A DNA stretch of 64,000 bases from assembly GCA_014859965.1 (NCBI GenBank), contig JACZKQ010000019.1:1-64000 (forward strand), given 5' to 3'. This DNA is from Phycisphaerae bacterium (lineage in GTDB: Bacteria > Planctomycetota > Phycisphaerae > Sedimentisphaerales > Anaerohalosphaeraceae). The notes below the pieces were generated by a model. The model did no database searches and was not told where the DNA came from. It worked only from the letters and a program-made list of their open reading frames with translations. A program made the translations under genes and the position numbers. Shown piece after piece: positions 17,973-26,035 of this stretch (position 1 is its first letter; each line of letters opens with the position of its first letter).

Positions 17973-19912
17973 TGCTCAACATCCTCCAAGACGAATTCCC
18001 GCCATAATCCGTTTTCATCGACCTGGAGCAGCCCCATGTCGCGTTGCAGGTTCAATTCCGCTATTCTGTAGTTGACCACGGCCGACGTCAATGCATTTTG
18101 GGCCGACAGCAGCGAGCGCTGGGCTTCGAGCACGTCGCGGATCTGGGCACGGCCGGCCTGTAGGAACAGATCGGTGCTTTCGACCCGTTTGCGTGCGACG
18201 TCGACGCCTTGTGCGGATATTTGCAGGCTTTCGCGGCTTGACAGCAGCCGGCGCAACTGGCTGCGGATCTCGCTCTTGATCTGGTCCTCGGTGCTTGCCA
18301 GCGTACGGATCGCCTGTTCAAGCGAAATCAGGCTCTGGCGGTAATTGTTGCGCTCCGCAGTGCGTTCCAGCGGCAGTTCCATTGCCAGAGGAAACGTCCA
18401 CGCGGCCCGGTCAAACCGGAGTTGGGTGCTGTTGTCATCGAAGGCCGAGTTGACGCCGCGACCGAGGTTGACGTCGGCGCCGATGGTCAGCTTGCCCCGC
18501 AGCCTGTCGGCTTCAAAGACAACGGCCCGCTGTTTGTCGTGAACCTCGCCCTGCCGCCGCCTCAGGTCCAACCGATTCGCCAGACCCAGCCGTACGGCGG
18601 TCTCGGCGTCCATTTCCAGCCGGCCCGGATTGCGGTATCCCGGCTCCTCAAAAACGACCGGGGCATCCATCGGCATATTCGGATCTCCAGTCTCCTCCAC
18701 GGCGACATAGGCCAGCAACTCGGTTTGGGCCAGTGTCGTCAGCCTGTCCAACTCCCCGCCGTCCAATTCTACACGTGCATCCACGGGCAGGCCTAACGTC
18801 TGCTTGAAATCATCCAGGCTGTTCTGGTAGCTTTGAAGCGAACCGATCCACCGCTCGCGGGCGCTGAGTTCGTCCTGCACCGCCTGGTCGACCTGGATTT
18901 CGGTCAACTGGCCTGCGTCGGCCAGCCGCCGCGCACGCCGCACCGACATCATCAGCCGCCGGTAGTTTTCTTCAGCATTCTTGATCTGGTCGGCCTGGCC
19001 CAGCACGCCGAGGTAACCCGCGGCCACCTGCGTTGCAAAGGACTGCCTGAAGCGGTTGAAATCATAAATTTGATACACCACCGCCTGCTCGGCATTGGTG
19101 AGGGCGAACGTCCGGATGTGACGGCCCGATCCCTGGAGCAGTGGAACGCTGACAGACGCATCGGCCCGCAATCCTACCGCCGAGGGCCCGCCGCCGGTCA
19201 GGAGGTCGACCATATTAAGAACGAGATTGGCGCCGAAATCCACGCCGTTGGCAAAACGCTTCGTGACGCTTGTCCTGGATGCCCCGCTGAATTGCGTACG
19301 GGCGTTACCCGGATCACTGTTGTCGTATTGCAGTTCGCCTGCAATCGTCTCGGCGTATTGAAAACGGAAGAAGTGCCGCTGAAGGTCGAGATCCATCGCT
19401 CTGGCAAAAACGTCCTCCTTGGCCTTTTGATAATTGAAGTTGTTGTATGCTCCGATCTGAAGCGCCTGCATCAGGCCTATCCGGACCGGCTCATGCGGCA
19501 ATACGCTCAAAGGGTCGAGTTCACGCTGCTCGTTGACGAGAACGTCGGGACTGTGCCGAGGCACCAGATAATTGGGGTCGGGCCAGTGCTCGACGTGCGC
19601 CAGATACGGCACGCCTGAAGACGCTTCCATGGAAACCGGAAGATTCTGGCAGGCGATAAGGCGATGACGCAACAGGTCGCTGTACCGCACGATAGTAAAG
19701 CGTTCGGTCTGGCCGAGCGCCTCGTCTTGCTTCTCCTGAACAATGTCGTAGGCCACGTTGTCGGCCTCCATGCGGTAATCCGTCGGAGATTTGCAGCCCG
19801 ACGGAACCACTAACATGAGCGCCAGCAGCAAAATGCAGCGCCAGCGGCGCCCGCGCGCACAAACGTTATCGGCCCCCCGGCCATGCGTATCACCCTCTCG
19901 CCAATACACCAA
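17969..19912 (-). CDS. TolC-like outer-membrane efflux lipoprotein
   Basis: Outer-membrane channel component, 647 residues, first gene of the export operon. A basic n-region (RGRRWRC), a hydrophobic core and a lipobox ending PSGC indicate lipidation, as in OprM-type channels. The rest shows the repeated long amphipathic helices of the family, with paired blocks around LLQGSGRHIRTFALTNAEQ and the C-terminal RTLASTEDQIKSEIRSQLR and VDVARKRVESTDLFLQAGR. The start is uncertain: TTG at 19912 or the adjacent GTG at 19909, with AGGAG about 10-13 bases upstream; an ATG nearby is out of frame. Function depends on the adaptor and ABC genes that follow. Confidence 0.85.
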   Translation of the reverse strand: MVYWREGDTHGRGADNVCARGRRWRCILLLALMLVVPSGCKSPTDYRMEADNVAYDIVQEKQDEALGQTERFTIVRYSDLLRHRLIACQNLPVSMEASSGVPYLAHVEHWPDPNYLVPRHSPDVLVNEQRELDPLSVLPHEPVRIGLMQALQIGAYNNFNYQKAKEDVFARAMDLDLQRHFFRFQYAETIAGELQYDNSDPGNARTQFSGASRTSVTKRFANGVDFGANLVLNMVDLLTGGGPSAVGLRADASVSVPLLQGSGRHIRTFALTNAEQAVVYQIYDFNRFRQSFATQVAAGYLGVLGQADQIKNAEENYRRLMMSVRRARRLADAGQLTEIQVDQAVQDELSARERWIGSLQSYQNSLDDFKQTLGLPVDARVELDGGELDRLTTLAQTELLAYVAVEETGDPNMPMDAPVVFEEPGYRNPGRLEMDAETAVRLGLANRLDLRRRQGEVHDKQRAVVFEADRLRGKLTIGADVNLGRGVNSAFDDNSTQLRFDRAAWTFPLAMELPLERTAERNNYRQSLISLEQAIRTLASTEDQIKSEIRSQLRRLLSSRESLQISAQGVDVARKRVESTDLFLQAGRAQIRDVLEAQRSLLSAQNALTSAVVNYRIAELNLQRDMGLLQVDENGLWREFVLEDVEQ

Positions 19913-20257
19913 CTTACAACAACTCCTGTGTATCTGTAATTCAGTAAATGGTTAGACCCGATAACGTATCATATTAAAGCCGGAAATTCAAGCCGGGGCA
20001 TCATCTTTTCCATATCGCTGAAGCTTGAAGCCGCAGTGTACACGTAAAACATTATCGGCTATGCAGGCTCCACTATTTAAGGAAGAGCGCTTTATTCGTG
20101 CGGAGACACACCACCCGGGGCCCCCGCTCGAAGCACAGAATTAGACGCATGGGGGCGGCTTTTTCTTGCGGAAAAGCCGGCAGCAATCGCGGCAATGTGA
20201 AAATGGCCATAAAATGTGGAGCTTATTAGTTCGGCATGGTGCGGAAACATATATGCT
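19913..20257 (-). other. Intergenic stretch, no gene seen
   Basis: About 345 bases between the M48 protease stop and the export operon start. No open frame here has a ribosome-binding site or family-like sequence. A short inverted repeat (20157-20178, GGCTTTT/AAAAGCC) lies downstream of the M48 gene and could contribute to termination, but there is no clear T-run. The right part should hold the export-operon promoter, though I could not fix one. Confidence 0.4.
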
Positions 20258-20971
20258 TCAGCGGGATGCGGTGCGGGATGCGGCGGTTTGTGCCGCGGCA
20301 TTGGCCCGCTCGCTCAGAGGCGGATGCGACGAAAAATATTTGGTCAGTTCACTGAGGCGTCCCTGGCGGTCGAGGTCGTAAAGACGCTTGAGCAGCCGCT
20401 CGGGAGCGGCCATGTCGAAATGAGCGGCCCGAACGAGACTGACGCCGAGATTGTCGGCCTCGAATTCCCGGTCCTGGGAATAGGCGCTTTGCAGAAATTG
20501 AACGCCAACCCTCTTGAGCCAGCCGCCGAGAGCCCCGCGTACGACGGACGTCCGCGCGAGCGTCTGGACGGCGGTATCGCCGACGATACGGTCCATAGCG
20601 TGGCCGCGGATGACATGGGCCATCTCGTGACCCAGCACGAACGCCAGTTCGTCATGATCCGACCGGCACAATTCGATGAGTCCGCAGGTGATGTAGATAA
20701 AACCGCCCGGAAGGGCGAAGGCATTCGGTTCGGCTCCTTCGAGCACGGCGAAGGTGAATTTGCGGTTCTTGTTGGCGACGCAGGCCGCGAGGCGCGATCC
20801 GACCCGGCGAACAAGGGCTGCGGCATCGCCATCGCTTTCAACACGGACCTGCCGGGCGACTTCGGCGGCAAGGTCCCTGCCGACATCGTATTCGGCGGCG
20901 ATTGCATCCGTTTCGCTGCCGGCAAGCGATTGCCAGAGCCACTTGCCCTTGCGGATTTTCGGACCGGCCAT
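20258..20971 (-). CDS. M48 family zinc metalloprotease
   Basis: Peptidase of family M48 (Ste24/BepA/LoiP-like), 237 residues. Zinc motif HEMAH is at 115-119 and the third ligand lies in REFEADNLG about 60 residues later. The AFALPGGFIYITCGLI strand block before the zinc site is diagnostic of the family. I see no signal peptide or membrane helix, which is unusual since relatives are periplasmic lipoproteins or membrane proteins; the start is therefore uncertain. An in-frame GTG at 21001 adds ten residues but no signal either. Likely role is proteolytic quality control. It is not obviously in an operon. Confidence 0.83.
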   Translation of the reverse strand: MAGPKIRKGKWLWQSLAGSETDAIAAEYDVGRDLAAEVARQVRVESDGDAAALVRRVGSRLAACVANKNRKFTFAVLEGAEPNAFALPGGFIYITCGLIELCRSDHDELAFVLGHEMAHVIRGHAMDRIVGDTAVQTLARTSVVRGALGGWLKRVGVQFLQSAYSQDREFEADNLGVSLVRAAHFDMAAPERLLKRLYDLDRQGRLSELTKYFSSHPPLSERANAAAQTAASRTASR

Positions 20972-21114
20972 TCGCCCTAAATTGTAAAACAGACTGCACA
21001 CGATGGTTTCTCGCAGAAGTTTAAGACCGCCAGTATCTCAGAAAACCGGCAAGAAGTCAAACGGGTAGATACGCCGCACAACCGCAAAACGCCCAAACTT
21101 CAGGCGCACTGCAG

Positions 21115-23568
21115 TTATCCGTCTGACGGACTCCTGCGGCCGGCCATCAGTGCGGCGATGTTTTTCTGTTCGAGCAATTCCATATCTTTTCTCTTCTGCA
21201 GGAAGTGCTCGTATTTGCGGACCTCGTCCTCCGGCCAGGCGTTGGCCTCGCGATAATCCCCACAGAACGGCACCAGCAGGTCGATCCAGCAGGCGATCTT
21301 GTCGCGCTCCTCATTGGACAGTTTCACGTCATAGTGACCCTTTTCGAGGATTGTCAGCAATTCACTTCGGACCGATCCGGGGTCATATGGCGGCAGCATG
21401 GGCGGGGCCGACTGCACATTGAGCCAGTTGACAATGCGGTTAGGTTGGCCTTGTTGCGTCAGTGTCAGATAAGATTGCGACCATTGACGCATGGCAGCGG
21501 TGTCCAGCACAGGCGTCCCTCGCAGATCGAACTCCGCGGCACGCCGGTTGTCGCTTTGGGGATTATGGCAACTGACGCAGTGCCGGTCCCAGATAGGCTG
21601 GACTTCGGCGGAGTAACTGAAGCCGCGGGGCGAGCCATAGAACGAATCCAACTTCTGCGGGCCCGCCTGCATCGCCAGAGTCTTTCTGGCGGCAATCGTG
21701 GGCGCCTGGTTGCGCGACTCGTGGCAACCCACGCAGGAAGAAACCTCGCCGGGTTGGAGAGTCGACCAGCTTCGCATTGATTGGACCACGCGGCCCTTGT
21801 TATCCAAAGCCTGGAAATACACCGGCGTCCGGGCAGGCACATCAAAACACGCCGAACCATCGGCATAGACCTTGGCATCGCCCAACACAACTTTAACGTC
21901 CCAGGTTCCGTTGTCGATCGCCACCGGGGTGCTGACCATCGCCCCGCCCGCCGGCCCCCTGTTGCCGTTGCTGCCTATACCCGCCGCTCGAAACTCAATG
22001 GCGACGATCCGCAGACGGTCCACAGTGCCGCGCTGTACGCCCTTCAATCCCGGACCTGCATAAACATCCTGCATGTAGTACGTCCCCGTTTGCCGGCGGT
22101 AATCCACCAGGCTCGGCTGAACATGCGGCACATGCCGCACAGCCAGCGGAACCGGCTGGTTGCACGAGATCGTCCCGTCGGCCGCCAGCAGTTCGCGCCC
22201 CCCGTCGACGTTCATAAGGTAGATGCCGAAGCGTGCATCGCCCGCCCCGCCGCCCAGAGGCGCATACGCCACGAGAAAGGTCTTCTCCGTGAGCGGATAG
22301 GGGTACTGAAAGAGTTCGCCCTGCTGTCCGTAGGCATCCACCCGCACGGCCTCGGCGCGGCGAACGGGGGCGAGCAGTTCGACGCCTGCGTTCTCTTCCC
22401 TGCCTTTGGCAATGTCGATGCGGATCAGCTTGCCCATCTGAAAGCTGTGGTGGCCTGTGGCGATGGCGATGACCTTGCCACTGTTGGGAATTTCGCGGGC
22501 ATGCAGAATCGTGGTCGGGAACCATGAATTATTGCCGTAGAAAGCGGATTGCGCGGTGCCGTCGGCGTTCATCACGAACAGGGCCTGAGGGAATATCTGC
22601 CCGCGGTCGTTATAGTCCCAGCGCGTGTAGAGCACGCGTCCGTCGGCTGTGACCGCTGGAAAGTTCGTATGCACCTGGTCGAACGTCAGCCGCCGCAGAT
22701 ACGCCCCCGTGCGGTCGCAGGTGTAGAGATTGCTGACCTCCGTCCACCAGCAGTCGACGATCTGCACGCACCGGGTGGAGTTGAAGATCAAGTCGCCATT
22801 TGGCAGGTAAGCGCCTTCGTAATCGGCATGGCCCGCACCGGAAGTGATCTGCCGGATTGTGCCGGCGGCCGCGTCCATTTCGTAAAGGTGGTAATCATCG
22901 TCCCAGTCCGATTTCTTCCATGCAAAAAGAATATGCTTTCCGTCGTACGACACGTCGGGGTCGCGAATCACGCCGTCGCGGTCATGGATCAGCGTTGTAA
23001 CCCTGCCGAAGAGCCCGTCCATATCGATCCGGCACAACGCTGCACCCGGGCGAAAGTTCCGCTCCGCCTGAGCATCGGAGAGCGCCTCGGTATAGGCGTA
23101 ATGGGACCCGCCGAGGTTGAAATGTTTGGTGAAAATGACTGGCGGCAGGCCGTCGGGCAGTACGTCGAGCCGCATCGCCCGACGTTTCAGACAGGCGCGG
23201 ACGTACAGGGTGAGCCACTGGCGGTTCGACATCGGGCCAACCGGCGAAAGGGTCTGCTCGCCTGGTTCCTCGCCCTGCAATCCCAATTCACCGGTTACGC
23301 GGGCTAACATCCGTCTCTTGAGATCGTGTGCGGCATCATCCCCGTCCCGAATGGATAGCCACACCTCTTCGCCGCCGTCCTGCAACATCCAATCCCACAG
23401 GACCGGCGAGCGCCTCTGTATCCAGCCGGCAAGCCGGTCGCCAGCGGGTGCATTGTCCCATTCCGCAAGGACCTGCTCAAGGCCGGCGTTATCGGCCTGC
23501 ATTGCGGGCGCAGAGCCAACAATAAAGAATGCTGACATGCAGAATATCTGTACCCAGCTTGCTTTCAA
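21115..23568 (-). CDS. HzsA-related TolB-like dihaem cytochrome c protein
   Basis: Secreted protein of 817 residues. A signal peptide is followed by a helical N-region, a TolB-like beta-propeller with DPDVSYDGKHILFAW and LPNGDLIFNSTRCV blades, a middle domain like that of the hydrazine synthase alpha subunit, and a C-terminal part with haem motifs CVGCH (Cys612) and CVSCH (Cys664). The end (LLVPFCGDYREANAW) matches proteins common in Planctomycetota, Verrucomicrobiota and Lentisphaerota and often annotated HzsA-related. True hydrazine synthase is confined to anammox bacteria and needs HzsB/C, absent here, so the label marks similarity only. I chose TTG at 23568 because GGAGT lies 6 bases upstream. 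A strong promoter candidate precedes it. A relative is cut by the right edge of the window. Confidence 0.8.
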   Translation of the reverse strand: MKASWVQIFCMSAFFIVGSAPAMQADNAGLEQVLAEWDNAPAGDRLAGWIQRRSPVLWDWMLQDGGEEVWLSIRDGDDAAHDLKRRMLARVTGELGLQGEEPGEQTLSPVGPMSNRQWLTLYVRACLKRRAMRLDVLPDGLPPVIFTKHFNLGGSHYAYTEALSDAQAERNFRPGAALCRIDMDGLFGRVTTLIHDRDGVIRDPDVSYDGKHILFAWKKSDWDDDYHLYEMDAAAGTIRQITSGAGHADYEGAYLPNGDLIFNSTRCVQIVDCWWTEVSNLYTCDRTGAYLRRLTFDQVHTNFPAVTADGRVLYTRWDYNDRGQIFPQALFVMNADGTAQSAFYGNNSWFPTTILHAREIPNSGKVIAIATGHHSFQMGKLIRIDIAKGREENAGVELLAPVRRAEAVRVDAYGQQGELFQYPYPLTEKTFLVAYAPLGGGAGDARFGIYLMNVDGGRELLAADGTISCNQPVPLAVRHVPHVQPSLVDYRRQTGTYYMQDVYAGPGLKGVQRGTVDRLRIVAIEFRAAGIGSNGNRGPAGGAMVSTPVAIDNGTWDVKVVLGDAKVYADGSACFDVPARTPVYFQALDNKGRVVQSMRSWSTLQPGEVSSCVGCHESRNQAPTIAARKTLAMQAGPQKLDSFYGSPRGFSYSAEVQPIWDRHCVSCHNPQSDNRRAAEFDLRGTPVLDTAAMRQWSQSYLTLTQQGQPNRIVNWLNVQSAPPMLPPYDPGSVRSELLTILEKGHYDVKLSNEERDKIACWIDLLVPFCGDYREANAWPEDEVRKYEHFLQKRKDMELLEQKNIAALMAGRRSPSDG

Positions 23569-23616
23569 GTTATACTCCAAAATTCTCTACTCTGTCCGCC
23601 CGCTTTAAGAACCCGC

Positions 23617-23645
23617 ATTATTGCAAAATCCGGGCTGCAAGTCAA
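23617..23645 (-). promoter_or_regulatory. Candidate strong promoter for the HzsA-related gene
   Basis: Minus-strand TTGACT and AATAAT are separated by 17 bases, each matching the consensus at five of six positions, about 50 bases before the TTG start at 23568. It lies in the short gap after the broken nucleoside hydrolase gene. Confidence 0.6.
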
Positions 23646-23668
23646 TCGCTTGCGCCGGTCTGCACGCG

Positions 23669-24675
23669 CTACTCTTTCACCGGGGCCACCCAGGCGCTGA
23701 GCTTCTGCTCAAGCAGCTCGAAGGTACTGTCTCTATCGATATCGTAACACCGCAGGATTTTGCCCTTCGTTTTCTTGAACTTGTAGGAGAGGTCCCAGTC
23801 CACCTCCGGGCAGTCCACAATCTCCCATTTGGCAAGGTCCGGCTCGACCAGGGCAGCAATGTCGCCCAGATCATAGAAGCCTTTCGTCGGATTCTGATAC
23901 CACTTGTTCTCAAAACGATACGCGTGAAGGAAAGCCCCGAGCGGGCCATATTGTGTCCATTGCTGCGACTGTTCCATCGGGCAACTCAGGTGCGTGCCGG
24001 TGTCGAAGAGCACGAACGACAGATCGGAATGAAACACCAGCCGCGCCGCACGCACGTCGCCGATGACGTTGAAGTTCCAGCATTGCGTAGGCCAGCGGGT
24101 TCGAAAATGCCAGAAGACTATGATACGGTCGGCGATGCGGGGCTCTTTCAGATAAGCCGAGGCGATGTCGCTCGCCGCGCCAAGGCCGATGATCCACAGC
24201 GGGTCGTCGGGCGCAGAAGCCATCGCTCTTTCGATAATGAAGTCCACACCCTCAGACTCCGACGGCTCGAACTGGTACCGCAGGGGCGGCGACCCGCGTT
24301 TGACAGGGATATCGCCTTTCAGGCCTGCCCTAGGAGCGTCGTCTCGATTAGTCGAGCCGAAGCCTGGATGCTGTCGACGCCTGCGCCGGGGCTGTCGTTG
24401 TCATAATTGGCAGCCACAAAGCCCTCAATCCTGAATCGCTCCGGGCACATCATCGCCAGAGCAATCGCCCAAACATCGTCGATCTCATTTTGCGCATCAG
24501 TGTCAATGATGACCCGCAAAGGCTTGTCGCGGGGAGGAATTACGGGAACCCGCCGTGCGGCCGCAGACCGACTTCGAATGCTCTCTTTCCGCTGCAGGTA
24601 TTCATCAGCGAGGGCGCAATCCAAGTATCCCACTGATAAAATTGACAACATTACGACGCAACAGACCTGCTTCAT
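23669..24675 (-). pseudogene. Frameshifted nucleoside hydrolase-like protein
   Basis: Two adjacent frames together form one secreted nucleoside-hydrolase-like protein. Frame 1 (24675-24319) has a signal peptide and the Asp-rich calcium-site motif IIDTDAQNEIDDVWAIAL. It breaks at a TGA just after LIETTLLGQA. In the other frame the sequence runs on without a start as GLKGDIPVKRGSPPLRYQFE and through DFIIERAM to the end at 23669. A single-base indel near 24322-24332 accounts for the switch. The family hydrolyses the N-glycosidic bond of nucleosides; exported versions scavenge nucleosides or related glycosides. It may be a real pseudogene, a recent mutation or a sequencing error. A perfect TATAAT -10 box lies upstream. 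Confidence 0.78.
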
Positions 24676-24720
24676 TGCTCGCTCCCGATCAAACAGTTTT
24701 TCTGTTCACTACTGTTCGAA

Positions 24721-24749
24721 ATTATACAATAACTCGGGCACCTGTTCCA
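24721..24749 (-). promoter_or_regulatory. Candidate promoter of the nucleoside hydrolase gene
   Basis: A perfect minus-strand TATAAT with a weak TGGAAC -35 element 17 bases upstream, about 46 bases before the ATG at 24675. Confidence 0.5.
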
Positions 24750-25013
24750 GTGCGGCCGATTAGATTTGAGAGGCATGAACCTACGGCTTGCGGCTTGTCC
24801 GGTCCGCGGCCTTTTACTGTGCCCTGGATAACACACCGAGCAGCCCCGCCGGTGATCACCGCTTGCCGGGTTCCGATTTATCGCGGCTGATCGGGTGGGG
24901 GGTTGGTTGCTGCCGCATACGCAATGGGCGGGGAGGCCTTGCCTCAGCTTGGGCGGACGTTCGGCGCTTTTGCACGAACGTAGCGCCAATACGCCGGCCG
25001 ATCCCCAAACGCC
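24750..25013. other. Non-coding or decayed stretch
   Basis: I see no intact gene between the nucleoside hydrolase promoter and the dockerin-like remnant. Short plus-strand stretches look protein-like in alternating frames (for example near 24916-24980), suggesting decayed coding sequence continuous with the remnant downstream, but no family can be named. Confidence 0.3.
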
Positions 25014-25250
25014 GTCCTTCTCGCCGGGCGATATCGCCTGATGGTCAACGGCGAAGCCCCAATCCACGACCTGGCCGGGTGGCGGCTGGATGAGAACTAT
25101 GACGGTGTCCAGGGCGGCAACTACGTCCGCAGCTTTGACAGTGCGGCCGAATTCCTAATCGCCGACCTGAACCAGGACTCGATGGCGCTGACATGGCCCA
25201 GTCCAGCACCGTCGATCTGCACGACTTTGCAGTTATGGCGGGGCAGTAGC
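25014..25250 (+). pseudogene. Decayed C-terminal tail of a dockerin-like secreted protein
   Basis: In one frame the sequence reads LAGWRLDENYDGVQGGNY...EFLIADLNQD and, after a frame change near 25178, DGADMAQSSTVDLHDFAVMAGQ followed by a stop. The DLNxD...VDLxDFAxxAxQ pattern is the dockerin-like or calcium-loop ending frequent on secreted proteins of Phycisphaerae-type planctomycetes. No start codon with a ribosome-binding site, and no upstream domain in frame, can be found, so I call it a remnant. The pattern is seen; the family link is from general knowledge. Confidence 0.45.
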
Positions 25251-25498
25251 TAATGTGCAACGGCCCGGCAAGTGACGACTGCGAGCAACCGCTGCGCGCA
25301 TGAATGCGCAATTCGTCAACGCGCCGATGCACACGTCTTGCGTTGTCGGTGCGCTTTACTGCCGACCGGTATCGGACCATAGGCCGGCCTGTGGCGATAC
25401 AGCTTTCGCAGGCCGACGGCCCGGTTATTTGAAAGCAATGTCCTTGGCATCTTAACGGCCAATCCGTATCTTCTTTGAAGCCACAGATTCAGAAGTTG

Positions 25499-25527
25499 TT
25501 GACGAACGCAGGCGTTTTTGGTTAAAT
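25499..25527 (+). promoter_or_regulatory. Candidate promoter of the cold shock gene
   Basis: TTGACG and TTAAAT are separated by 17 bases, with transcription expected to start about 90 bases before the GTG. A leader of this length fits cold shock genes, whose mRNA leaders are often regulatory. Confidence 0.45.
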
Positions 25528-25595
25528 GAAGGCGCGTCCTTGGGCGTCCGAACCCTCCGGATGCCGGTGGGTGGCGGGAGGTAAGAGGGTTTTCC

Positions 25596-25608
25596 GGTCC
25601 GCTGGACC
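25596..25608 (+). promoter_or_regulatory. Leader hairpin next to the cold shock gene ribosome-binding site
   Basis: A perfect GGTCC/GGACC stem with a GCT loop ends two bases before the GGGAGGAGG ribosome-binding site of the cold shock gene. It could tune translation with temperature; that role is inferred. Confidence 0.35.
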
Positions 25609-25622
25609 AGGGAGGAGGCAAC

Positions 25623-25820
25623 GTGGAAGGTCGAGTAAAGTGGTTCGACGTGAGGAAGGGATACGGGTTTATCAGCCCGGAGGATGGCGGCAGGGATGTC
25701 TTTGTGCACTACTCGCAGGTAGAAGGCGGCGGCAAGAAAATGCGTGAGTCTGTCCGGGTGGCTTTTGTGCTCAGCGATGGGCAAAAAGGGCCGTGTGCCC
25801 GCGAGGTTCGGGCATTGTAG
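25623..25820 (+). CDS. Cold shock domain protein
   Basis: Single-domain RNA/DNA-binding protein of 65 residues. RNP1 is KGYGFI (residues 12-17) and RNP2 is VFVHYS (about 26-31); the N-terminal strand VKWFD is intact. Length and motifs match the CspA family, which melts RNA structure and acts as an RNA chaperone. Start is GTG with a GGGAGGAGG site 4 bases upstream. The C-terminus ending REVRAL lacks the usual AxxV ending but the fold appears complete. A candidate promoter, a leader hairpin and a strong terminator flank it, so it is probably monocistronic. Confidence 0.93.
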   Translation: MEGRVKWFDVRKGYGFISPEDGGRDVFVHYSQVEGGGKKMRESVRVAFVLSDGQKGPCAREVRAL

Positions 25821-25851
25821 TCACGGTTGTTTTGGCCTGCGGCAGGACGAC

Positions 25852-25883
25852 AAAAGGCTCTGTCGATAATGACAGGGCCTTTT
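25852..25883 (+). terminator. Rho-independent terminator of the cold shock gene
   Basis: A 13-base stem (AAAAGGCTCTGTC with GACAGGGCCTTTT, one T-G wobble) and a 6-base loop, followed by TTTTCATTTT in overlap, about 30 bases after the stop. The A-run on the left arm could let it act in both directions. Confidence 0.8.
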
Positions 25884-25941
25884 CATTTTGGACGATATAA
25901 ATGGACGGCTTGGGCGCCGGCGGGGCTGATTGAACATTAAT

Positions 25942-25969
25942 TTGCAGGGACGCCGATGCGGCGTATAAC
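25942..25969 (+). promoter_or_regulatory. Weak candidate promoter for the trehalose genes
   Basis: TTGCAG and TATAAC are separated by 16 bases, about 65 bases before the ATG of the trehalose-phosphate synthase/phosphatase gene. The -10 element is good (five of six) and the -35 weak. Confidence 0.33.
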
Positions 25970-26035
25970 AGGTCGCGTGCTGCGAAATCTGCATTTCGTG
26001 AATCGCGGGCAGCGCGACCGTATCGCAGATTCAGG

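Noticed and set aside
21115-23568. Hydrazine synthase (anammox)
   Set aside because: No HzsB or HzsC, hydrazine dehydrogenase or other anammox genes nearby; HzsA-like proteins are widespread without that activity.
25041-25253. Possible intact 70-residue plus-strand gene
   Set aside because: No ribosome-binding site, and the conserved ending continues in another frame, so it is read as a remnant.
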